From NCBI RefSeq assembly GCF_905163445.1, contig NC_053204.1, positions 3,789,501 through 3,853,500 on the forward strand: a stretch of DNA of 64,000 nucleotides, read 5' to 3'. Shown here piece after piece: positions 55,859 through 64,000 of the stretch. Position 1 is the first letter of the stretch. The number at the start of each line of letters is the position of its first letter. The DNA is from Pararge aegeria (taxonomy: Eukaryota; Arthropoda; Insecta; Lepidoptera; Nymphalidae). The notes beneath the pieces are model-generated. The model saw nothing but the letters and a program-made list of their open reading frames with translations, ran no database searches and was not told the origin of the DNA. The position numbers were made by a program, and so were the translations under genes.

Positions 55859-56126
55859 GATGGCCGAGTGGCGCAGTGAGCAGCCACCCTGCTTTATGAG
55901 TCCAAGGTCGTGGGTTCGATTCCCACAACTGAAAAATGTTTGTGTGATGAACATGAATGCTTTTCAGTGTCTGGGTGTTTATCTGTATATTATAAGTATT
56001 TATATGTATTATATTCATAAAAAAATATTCATCAGCTATCTCAGTACCCATAACACAAGCTACGCTTACTTTGGGGCTAGATGGCGATGTGTGTATTGTC
56101 GTAGTATATTTATTTATTTATTTACC
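55859..56126 (+). mobile_element. SINE1, full length
   Basis: GATGGCCGAGTGGCGCAGTG, TGAGTCCAAGGTCGTGGG, TTCGATTCCCACAACTG, CAGTGTCTGGGTGTTTATC, and tail TATTTATTTATTTATTTA. Starts 3 bases after the R1 target duplication. Confidence 0.92.
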
Positions 56127-56219
56127 TTTGTCAGAATGTATGAAGATTTTAATGTTCCTGTAAATCGTCCTAAACCCATAGTTCCAGTTTTATCAACCAA
56201 TATTTAATTAGCAAGCTTT

Positions 56220-56355
56220 TATTTATTTATTTATACTCATTATTTGCACACAAAAAAAAAATACAGAAGAAGAATAAAAAAGCACAGATAGATGCAGTAT
56301 ACAAAAAGCGGTCTTTTCGCTTCGTAGCGATCGCTTCCAGGCAACCTTAGGATAA
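56220..56355 (-). mobile_element. LINE C 3' end
   Basis: Plus strand ATTTATTTATACTCATTATT, TTGCACACAAAAAAAAAATA, GCGGTCTTTTCGCTTCGTAG, CGATCGCTTCCAGGCAACC. The antisense hairpin matches 37580-37615. Confidence 0.75.
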
Positions 56356-57189
56356 GGAAAACAAAAGGATAACAGTCTGCAGTTGTGGAATATAATAATC
56401 ATACTAACAGTCATATTACGTCAGTGTTACAGTATTAGATAATAAATCTTTAGACGACTCTTAAAAATATGTTATTTAGCGTTACGAATGGCGATATATC
56501 AGTGTTATAGTGACTGTAGCACCAAGTAGTAGAAAACATTGTCGTTTCGATCTACTTTTCAAAGGTCCATATTACAATAAAACACTTTGAAAATAGTTTT
56601 TTGTACCTCTAAGTGTATGTAAAACACTATTTAAAAAATCTATAAATTTATATACCTTGCTTTAATAACGTCATATCCCTTGGTAGATAAAGATAGCTTT
56701 TCAGCAATAAGGTCTTTTTTCTCAAAGGGTTTTTATGTTATGATTTTAATTAATTTACGAAGTACCTACGTAATAAAGTTATTCTCATTTTATTTTATTT
56801 TCGTTTCAAACGAATAAATCTTTCCTCTTTCTATTATCAGTAAAGATATACTATTAGTATTCAATATGGTTTCGTTTTGACCAGTTCTATAACGAAACAT
56901 GTACAATATCTTGTAAATGTATTCAATGTATCCGAAGTGCTGATAAGGGAAATCCTGTACACATCCCCAGGATATCCTGTTTAGGGTGTAAATTAGGTCG
57001 AGAGGAATATACGAGTACCTGTAGCCTTACTACAAGATATGCTCGCGATCGAGGATTCAGTGTCGCATATTAAACTTTGAGTCCTCATGTACTCAATTTA
57101 GAGTCGCAAATCCTTTACTTCCGATTTTTGTTTTACAATCGTTTTGTCAAAAGCCCGAGCCCTGGCGTAAAAATATGCTCAAGCAGAGA
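56356..57189. other. Unassigned, no gene
   Basis: AT-rich; no convincing frame or repeat. Confidence 0.35.
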
Positions 57190-57667
57190 AGGACTTGGAA
57201 CATATAAATCTATATATATATAAAAGGCAAAGGTGACTGACTAACTGATTTATCAACGCAAAGTTTGACGGATCGGGCTGAAATTTTGCACACAGATATT
57301 TATTACAACGTATGCATCTGCCAAGAAAGGATTTTTTGAAAATTCCGACCCTTAAATGGGGGATAAAAGTTTGTATAAAACCCTTCATTTGTTAATTTAT
57401 TTTTCAAGTTACATCCATGAAACTTTGATTTTAGGTTTTCGATTAAAAATAAAGGAATACGCGTTTCACAAATTTTAATATTTCCTACTCCAAAAGCATC
57501 AAATAGGGGATGAAAACTTATATGAAAGCTTCTGATTTTTAAGGTAATTTACGTAATATATAATATTTTTCTTTAAGCAGCAAGATTTTTTTTCTAAACC
57601 TTTGTAGTTAAAATTTACCAAATCAAAAATTTAACTTAACGTGAGCGAAGCCGCGGGCAAAAGCTAC
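57190..57667 (+). mobile_element. Non-autonomous Helitron-like element
   Basis: AAAGGCAAAGGTGACTGAC start region, GACGGATCGGGCTGAAATTT, ATGGGGGATAAAAGTTTGTA, TTTTCGATTAAAAATAAAGG, and end GAGCGAAGCCGCGGGCAAAA followed by GCTAC. Longest member of the group sharing words with 52268-52560. Confidence 0.75.
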
Positions 57668-57894
57668 TATATTATACAGGCATATTTATCATCATAATAT
57701 CAACATATTAGAGCTATGCCAGTAACATACATAAAAATTAAATATGATAACCTCCTTCAATTTTGAAGGGAATCAGTTAAAATAAGTCTTCAACCTGATC
57801 AGATACAGTTCAGAAATCATAGGTTCCTTAATTGCCTCTACTGGTAATCGAACCCGAAATTTCATACTTATAAGACTGACCACGGTACCATGTA

Positions 57895-57965
57895 CTAATA
57901 ATAGCGCCTTTATTTAACATCAAGTGAGATTGCAGACAAGGGCTAGCTTATTGTGGAGTGAAAGA
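57895..57965 (+). mobile_element. SINE2 3' tail
   Basis: ATCAAGTGAGATTGCAGAC, AAGGGCTAGCTTATTGTGG and AGTGAAAGAAAA. Confidence 0.65.
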
Positions 57966-58335
57966 AAACCCACTGCCACCGCACCGCAGCTCTCACACTT
58001 GCTACAGGGTGTTTCTTAATGCACTTTATTCTTAATGAGGTGTAGGGCTACAAAATTGATGATCATTGAGCGTTCTAAGCCTAAGCAATTCAAACCTACC
58101 TTATGCTTCTTTAATTGGTGCATTTGCAGAGACTGCGTAGTTGAAGACAAGCAAACATGACGCACACTTGTACTGCACCTGCAAATAGCTCTCTCTCCGC
58201 GTGAGCGCGGACCGCTCCGTCTGCATCATAGGAGAGATCCACGGTGATTATGTTTTCCTGTTTTGAAATCTGGAAAATGGCGGACAGTGTTAAGGCTGCT
58301 TTCATCACATCATCATCATATCAATTCAGAATCGA
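57966..58335. other. Unassigned, no gene
   Basis: Nothing recognised. Ends in CATCACATCATCATCATATC (58304-58323), just before the minisatellite. Confidence 0.35.
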
Positions 58336-58732
58336 CCAACTACAGTCGAGTCGAGTCCAGTCCAGTCGAGTCGAGTTGAGTCCCGTCGAGTCCAGCCCAG
58401 TCCAGTCCAGTCCAGTCCAGTCGAGTCGAGTCGAGTCGAGTCCAGTCGAGTCCAGCCCAGTCGAGTCCAGCCCAGTCCAGTCCAGTCCAGTCGAGTCGAG
58501 TCAAGTCGAGTCCTGTCCAGTCCAGTGTAGTTGAGTCGAGTCCAGTCTAGTCTAGTCCAGTAGAGTCGAGTCCAGTCCAGTCGAGTCGAGTCCAGTCCAG
58601 TTGAGTCCAGTCCAGTCCAGTCCAGTCCAGTCGAGTCCAGTCCAGTCCAGTCCAGATCAGTCTAGTCTACTCCAGTCCAGTCGAGTCCAGTAGAGTCGAG
58701 TCCAGTCCAGTACAGTCGAGTCGAGTTATTAT
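58336..58732. repeat. Pentanucleotide minisatellite (AGTCS)n
   Basis: About 80 units of five bases, mainly AGTCC and AGTCG, in irregular order with occasional TAGTC, TTGAG and ATCAG variants. Not divisible by three, so any reading frame cycles through Ser/Arg/Val/Gln/Pro; it is not a gene. Strand asymmetry is notable: the plus strand never shows the complementary GGACT units. Confidence 0.95.
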
Positions 58733-58734
58733 CG

Positions 58735-58860
58735 GACAATCAAGTTTAACTCAACATTAAAATTTGAAATTTTTGTATAATTGAATCAATCAACTCACCG
58801 GAATGAGTCCTCTCAAACCTTATAGCTAACTTTAGGGTGTCCGTAAAAATTAACTCTCAT
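58735..58860 (+). repeat. Dispersed repeat, copy 2 (partner at 45705-45850)
   Basis: TATCGGACAATCAAGTTTAA, ACATTAAAATTTGAAATTTT, CCGGAATGAGTCC and TCAAACCTTATAGCTAACTT. Confidence 0.65.
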
Positions 58861-59350
58861 CATTTTTCCCCGATTCGTCAAGAGAAGTATAACTTCAAAA
58901 ACCCCCGTCACTTCTCAAGTATAAGACTACAGAGCCCAGCACTGTGCCAAGGTTTTTTATTAATAATAGCGTCTTTATTGAATATCGCAGAACAAGATTC
59001 TAATCTAAAAACTTAAATGCGTCGAAGTAGAAACAAAACGTAGTGCCTAACACCTTTTATGAAAGAATAATTCGAGCCAGGCGAGACGTGTGCACTTTCC
59101 GCCCTCTAAACTGTCATGTTGGTATTACTGACGTTTGACAGCTCGTGGATTTATTTCATACCAGTTTCCGTTAGGCTTTGAAGCTTCCAAGGCCCGCTTA
59201 GAAGGGATTATTTTCTTTAATTCAGAGCTAGCTGCTGTTATGTTATATGTTATTTTTTTATAAATATAAATCTGCTTCTGAATGTGTTTTTTTTTTATTT
59301 TTCTTAGGTTTTATTTTACCTGAAGTGTGCAAATAAAGAGTATAAAGAAA
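58861..59350. other. Unassigned, no gene
   Basis: Ends in an AATAAAGAGTATAAAGAAAT LINE-like tail near 59330. No frame recognised. Confidence 0.35.
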
Positions 59351-59735
59351 TATACTAAGACAATACACACATCGCCACCTAGCCCCAAAGCAAGCTTATG
59401 TTACAGTAACTTTATAAAATGGGTAAACAAATTAAACTTTTGATAACTATAAATTCATATTTACCAGATATTTATGTTCATGAGATTGACTTGGTATAAA
59501 TTTGATATAAATACGACTGCATTATCGACGTACCGCAGTCCTACATGGACTCGAACGATGCAAAGATACCTCCCGGTGTCTTAGTCGTTTATCATGTAAC
59601 TTGTGCTATGGGTACTAAGATGACCATGAACATTTTTATGAATTATTATACATAAATATTAATACTCATAAAATACTTAATGTTCATCACACAAACATTT
59701 TCCAGTTGTTGGAATCGAACCCACGGCCTTGGACG
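59351..59735 (-). mobile_element. SINE1 split by an insertion of about 190 bp
   Basis: 59351-59403 has ATACTAAGACAATACACACA, CACCTAGCCCCAAAG and CAAGCTTATGTT. It resumes at 59593 with CATGTAACTTGTGCTATGGG, CATCACACAAACATTTTCC and GAATCGAACCCACGGCC, and stops at 59735. The insert 59404-59592 is AT-rich with TCCTACATGGACTCGAACGA and has no assigned family. Confidence 0.78.
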
Positions 59736-59759
59736 GTGTCGGTTAAATTACAAATATAT

Positions 59760-59897
59760 AACAAAGTTAAGGTTGCCTGGCAGAGATCGCTATTACGCGA
59801 TAAGGCCGCCTTTTGTACTTCTTTCGATATGTTTCTGTTTTTGTTATATTTTATATATGTTAATGTTGTGGTATACAAATAAAGAGTTTAATAATAA
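59760..59897 (+). mobile_element. LINE C 3' end
   Basis: AAGGTTGCCTGGCAGAGATC, TATTACGCGATAAGGCCGCC, then GTGGTATACAAATAAAGAG and a TAATAATAATAAA tail. Best-preserved copy of this 3' hairpin in the window. Confidence 0.82.
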
Positions 59898-61086
59898 TAA
59901 AAAGTTTTAGGGATTAACCTTGGGTTATATTTTTAACCCCCTTAATATTGGAGGGTTTAATAACTTACTTGGAATTAGTAATGTCAAAGTTAATTATGCT
60001 ACGTCTAATTTAGGATGATAATTTTGACAGGTGGCACGCCAATAACTTTCGTAATTTGTTGCATAATAAAATATATTAGGTACACTACAGATAATGTCCT
60101 ACTTAATATATGGGTACCGCCCACTTAGTGAATGCTGCGCTCAACCAACATGCAACAGACTATCGAAAATCTGGAACAAATAACTATTTTACTATGTTTT
60201 ATTAAATCAAACACCCCACAGACTATACTGTTATTATTAAATAATAGGTTTCGGGAAAAGTCTTTTCGCTTTATAGTATTTATGAACTTGTAATAAAATC
60301 TCTTTGGCTATACTATTTGTATCTGGCTTGTTGTGGTATCATTAAAAGTTTAAATTTTAAAGAAGATAATTCCAAATCTTAATTAGGGAAATGTGTGATT
60401 TTTATTTGTTTTTCGTAGTGTGAAGATGAGTGAATCTAATGAAGATATTCGATACATTTTAAAATTTTACTAATTTAAATGCTTTAATATCGTCATAGCC
60501 ACTAACATGGCTGAATTTAAAAGCGTTAATACACTCAGGCAAGTTATTTATCAATAGAGAGAGAGAGCAATATATTTTAAAGAGTTAGATAAATTTGTGG
60601 TGGAGATAGGAATGTTAGTAAAAAAGGTTTCAAAAGCAGAAGCCACGTTGAAATCCGATGTTAAGTCTTTATTATCTACATTGAATTAAAGTTATTATGT
60701 GTTTTGGATTTAAATTTAACTAGCGTTGTAATTTCCATTTGTTTATTTTTTAATTTAATCTCATTTTTGCACGAGTCGATCGGTTATCGTTCTCCTATTG
60801 GTCAACGCCGGTAGACGCATAACGGCGGCAACCAATCAAATTGATTGGATCCTACCTAGAGGGCTGTGAGTTTTGGCGAGAGACTTAGGTTTTTTCTTCT
60901 TGGCGAGTTGGATCGTTCTCGAAGGGTCAGGTAGTTGAAGAGGTAAGAAATGCGAGGTAGTGAAGAATAAGTCCATATTGACATAGTTTATATTGACTTA
61001 CTAGTAGTTTATATTATATAGTTCTAATATATGTCGCGGTGGTAAATTATTTTATTATGGTAATATTCTTTATACAATTTTTTATA
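59898..61086. other. Unassigned; a GC-richer island at 60770-60960
   Basis: No repeat or protein recognised. The patch 60770-60960 (GGCGAGAGACTTAGG, GGCGAGTTGGATCG) is less AT-rich and has a splice-donor-like GTTGAAGAGGTAAGAAATG at 60932-60950. A non-coding first exon is conceivable, but nothing else supports it. Confidence 0.3.
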
Positions 61087-61142
61087 TAACCCATTACCGG
61101 CCCACAACAGAGCAGGGGTGTCTTCTCAGAATGAGAAAGGAT
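61087..61142 (-). mobile_element. SINE3 3' fragment
   Basis: CCCATTACCGGCCCACAACA, GGGGTGTCTTCTCAGAATGA; only the distal body. Confidence 0.65.
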
Positions 61143-61490
61143 AAGTGAAGTGTAAGGAGAAGGAAAGGTGCAAAATTTAGCTAAAAAAGCACACTTTGCT
61201 GCGTGAAACCAAGACCATCCAAATGTTTTTAATCTAAATCCGTTAATGCATCATGCCACCAATGCACTGAAAATGGCGAAACTTGCATAGTTTCGTGTAT
61301 TCTATTCGTTGTTCACATAATTGATGATAGTTCAAAACATTTACCACAATACAGCGGCACCATAAATTCCTGAGATGTGAAACACTCGACTCGACTTCGT
61401 GAATTGTGTTTGTTACCGAACTACCCTCGTATTTAGGTTACTTAATTTTTGTTAAAGATTTTTTTTCTTTTTTAAATAAATTAATAAAGC
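61143..61490. other. Unassigned, no gene
   Basis: AT-rich; nothing recognised. Confidence 0.35.
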
Positions 61491-61491
61491 G

Positions 61492-61810
61492 GTGCTAGCG
61501 GATTGGGTAGGAGCTCGACTTCAATTTCGGGGAGCTGAGTTCGAATCCCAGGACGCACCTCTAACTTTTCTAATTTATGTGCGTTTTAAGTAATTAAGAT
61601 ATCACTTGCTTCAACGGTGAAGGAAAACATCGTGAGGAAACCTGCATGCCTGAGAGTTCTAGATAATGTTCTCAATGGTGTGTGGAGTCCACCAATCCAC
61701 ACTGGGCCAGCGTGGTGGACTACGGCCGCAACCCCTTCTCATTCTACGAGGAGACCAGTGCTCTGGAGTGGGCCGGTGATGGATTGATGTGATGACGATG
61801 ATGATGAAAT
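61492..61810 (+). mobile_element. SINE3, full length
   Basis: tRNA-like head GCTAGCGGATTGGGTAGGAG (A-box) and GAGTTCGAATCCCAGGAC (B-box), body TATGTGCGTTTTAAGTAATT, CACTTGCTTCAACGGTGAAG, AAACATCGTGAGGAAACCTG, GGAGTCCACCAATCCACACT and CAACCCCTTCTCATTCTACG, with a GATGACGATGATGATG tail. Reference copy for the family in this window. Internal pol III promoter boxes look intact. The (GATGAT)-type tail resembles that of RTE LINEs, so mobilisation by RTE is plausible. Confidence 0.85.
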
Positions 61811-61819
61811 AGATAAATA

Positions 61820-61858
61820 AATATACTACGACTATACACACATCGCCATCTAGGCCCT
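61820..61858 (-). mobile_element. SINE1 terminal fragment
   Basis: AATATACTACGACTATACAC and CATCGCCATCTAGGCCC; 3' end only. Confidence 0.7.
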
Positions 61859-62224
61859 AGTAAACTAGTTGTAATGTCTGGATCGTATTACACATATTGC
61901 AAATTTATTGCTCCCTCGGGAGCGAGTGGAAGATTATTCTGACCGAACCTTTTTATTTATTACAGTATAGTTTTAAAGACTTTTATTATACAATACCATA
62001 TTCACAGAATTACGACCCTATAGAAGCCGTGTACACGGCTAATATTTGGAGGATCAAAAACAACTCCGCTTTAGTTTAGTTCTCCAACAGGCGGTTAGTT
62101 ATTTCGCTCCATTTAGCAGTTGACAGTAATTATTTTACCTCTAATGTTCCAAATGTTTACCATGAAATGGGGAAATTAGGAAAGTTTGTAAGCTAGCACC
62201 CGGGTGTGAAATGAGACGTGCGCG
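61859..62224. other. Unassigned, no gene
   Basis: A 60-codon open frame at 61897-62079 has no recognisable motif. Confidence 0.35.
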
Positions 62225-62300
62225 GGTGTGTTCACTGTTTTTGGACACAATGCACTGTACGAATGTAATAATGGCTGAATGAGGGTTCTGCATGATCTTA
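62225..62300 (+). repeat. Short repeat shared with 43820-43900
   Basis: TTCACTGTTTTTGGACACAA and ATGGCTGAATGAGGGTTCTG resemble 43818-43875. Links this site with the flank of the gag-like scrap. Confidence 0.55.
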
Positions 62301-62445
62301 ATTCTATGACCCTATTATCTCATATCTATACTTACAATAAAACTGTGACGGTTTGAATTCTGTATAATGAAGATAATTAAAAAAAAATCGGAGGGCACAC
62401 TATAACTGATACTGAGCCCAAAACTGTATTTTTCACTCGAATCTG

Positions 62446-62530
62446 CCTGCTTACGAGCTAAAAGCTGGAGGTGTTTGAGCTGCGGGCTTACAGAAGAATG
62501 TTAAGGATATCCTGGAGGGACGGTGTTAAA
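62446..62530 (+). pseudogene. Short LINE polymerase remnant (RTE-like)
   Basis: One frame reads KLEVFELRAYRRMLRISWRD, a block found near the C-terminus of RTE-group LINE polymerases of insects, after which the frame ends. About 28 codons only. The same group provides 48458-48710, but the two fragments cover different parts and cannot be compared directly. Confidence 0.5.
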
Positions 62531-63206
62531 AATGATAGTTCAGCGCGTCTCAAAGAGTGAATAGGCCTCTTTTAGGCTAGTGCGCCACCCCTTAGGCTGC
62601 ATTATCACTTACCATCAAGTGTGATTGCAGCCAAGCGCTCGTCTTCAGTGGCGTGCATTGGGTTTCTTACCAGGGTTAAAAAAGAAATGTAATATGCATG
62701 TTGTTAGTGCTTTTAAATAAATAAATAAAAAATAAATAAATAAATAAAAATCCTCCTCTTATACGTAATACGGGCTACATTTCAATTTTAGGGTATGCAA
62801 TGCTTTTGTGCAATTATGAAGTGCACGCCGCTGCTCATCTATATACATAAAAAACGGGAGATTGTAAAAAAAGAATGTTGGAGTGTCTGGCTCATATACT
62901 TCGTGGCACCCAGTATGATCTTGTGCAACTGATTTTCCAGGAAGAGTACCAGAAAAAAGGGGAGTGGGGTGGAACATCCTATCTGAAGAATCCATATAGC
63001 TAAATCAAAGCAGTTGTTCACTCTTCAGTGCAACTCAAAAATCATAAGGCCGTCGATAACAGAAAGTGTAATATCATGTTTTCAGTTCTACCCCCCATTA
63101 AAACTCAGAACAAGGTAAATAACAAAACATCCGAAACGCCTTTAGGAATGGCCCGTCATTTGCTTTGAGCGCGGAACGCAATTCGTCCACCCAATTTGTC
63201 GTGTAA
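62531..63206. other. Unassigned; SINE2-like tail at 62590-62645
   Basis: GCATTATCACTTACCATCAA and GTGTGATTGCAGCCAAGCGC are SINE2-type 3' words. A TAAATAAATAAAAAATAAAT run follows near 62720. No gene. Confidence 0.35.
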
Positions 63207-64000
63207 TGGGCCCAATTACACCCCAATTGACGAAGTTCAGTAATGTATCGTTGACGATTTACACCTCGTTCGCTAGAGTGCTGCTATTTCTCTTACCCGT
63301 AATTACCATGTGCGCGTATGGGGAAATAACATTAAGTGGCTGGTAAACGGGCTATGAAATTGCATCATCTTGACATTTATAGCCCAGCAATGATTAAAAA
63401 TATCGAAATTTAGTTGGTACAGCTAGCGAGTTCGAACTTTCTTGATGTGGACACAATACAATGTTTGTTGATTGAATATAAACCATTCAAGTTAGAATAG
63501 TCAAAATATAATTTTGATAATTTTTATTAGTGTTATTAGTTACCTACACTTGGAGGAATTATCAATTTTTATAAATTTAAAATGCATATAAAAATTTTCG
63601 GAACCGACTTCTGTCGGATCTGAACCTGCGACTTTTGGCAATCGTAGCCTAAACGCTTTCGCCAATTAAGCTACGGCTCTCCTACCATCGATGCCGAAAT
63701 AAGTAAATGCCTTTCACATCAGTCTTATAGCGACTGTAGCGTCCGATGCCTCAGATTTATGATTTCAGATTGGCACTTTGTAGGACATATTCCTTGCTTG
63801 CCCTGCGTGTTGCTCTGTTTATAGGCAATGGTATTCTACTCACCAGCCGATGGACCCAATTACACTCCAATTGACGAAGCTCAGTAGTGTATAGTTGACT
63901 ATTTACAACTCGTTCTCTAGAGTGATGCTATCTCTCTTCCCCGCATTTACCATTTATGTGCGCGTATGGGAAAATAACATTAGATGACTGGTAAACGGGC
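63207..64000 (+). repeat. Direct repeat pair, about 150 bp, 644 bp apart
   Basis: 63207-63351 and 63851-64000 (reaching the window edge) share CCCAATTACACCCCAATTGA-like sequence, AATGTATCGTTGAC/AGTGTATAGTTGAC, TCGCTAGAGTGCTGCTAT-like and TGGTAAACGGGC, with roughly one mismatch in ten. The unit may continue past the window. Function unknown. Confidence 0.8.
63605..63690 (-). mobile_element. tRNA-like SINE head, family unknown
   Basis: Minus strand reads GGAGAGCCGTAGCTTAATTG (A-box-like), GCGTTTAGGCTACGATTGCC and CAGGTTCAGATCCGACAG (B-box-like) in tRNA order and spacing. The acceptor-stem halves do not pair and no CCA-compatible end is seen, so a true tRNA gene is unlikely. It differs from the heads of SINE1-3. 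Confidence 0.55.

Noticed and set aside
55839..55887. Met codon at 55887 as start of the R1-type protein
   Set aside because: The 16-bp target duplication shows that the element begins at 55839; upstream codons belong to flanking SINE1 sequence.
58244..58534. Ser/Arg/Val-rich protein from the pentanucleotide array
   Set aside because: Simple-repeat translation; the unit length of five makes any protein repeat a by-product.

Overview
This window looks like heterochromatic, repeat-dominated DNA from an insect, most likely a butterfly or moth. The grounds are a mixture typical of Lepidoptera: CR1/Jockey-, R1- and RTE-type LINEs, small non-autonomous Helitrons ending in CTAG, and three tRNA-derived SINE families. 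I recognise no host protein-coding gene and no functional RNA gene. Every convincing coding stretch belongs to a mobile element, and all are truncated or broken.

Positions 1-21250 are an AT-rich satellite built from permutations of ATCGAT and GATATC words. Into it are set (i) a rearranged 18S rRNA fragment (131-333), (ii) a 3.9-kb 5'-truncated LINE, here LINE A (1072-5004), and (iii) two mirror-image copies of a cassette. The cassette holds a GC-rich jockey-like reverse transcriptase piece, diverged satellite, a scrambled SINE and an LTR-like piece. The array is organised in large inverted and direct repeats: palindrome P1 (5611-6925 / 7027-8341), direct repeat D (8411-11866 / 16415-19820) and palindrome P3 (12142-16424 / 16985-21249). 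Palindrome P2 (8981-11866 / 13571-16424) follows from D plus P3. The right end of P3 falls inside the RT pseudogene, which continues to about 21720 on the right only.

Positions 21250-64000 are ordinary interspersed-repeat territory. SINE1 has about 18 full or partial copies. SINE2 and SINE3 also have tRNA-like heads. There are Helitron remnants, LINE 3' ends, an R1-type LINE and a smaller LINE fragment each flanked by an identical 16-bp target-site duplication, an RTE-type C-terminal remnant, a 400-bp perfect-ended foldback element, an LTR-retrotransposon gag-like scrap and a pentanucleotide minisatellite. Several nested insertions allow relative dating.

Nothing here works as an operon or pathway; the unit of biology is the repeat. 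The most unusual features are the nested palindromic organisation of a satellite made largely of TATCGATA words (the DRE/BEAF-type motif of flies), the circularly permuted 18S fragment, and the LINE whose unoccupied target survives in sibling satellite copies. Boundaries were read by eye and may be off by a few bases. Family names SINE1-3 and LINE A-E are labels for this window only.
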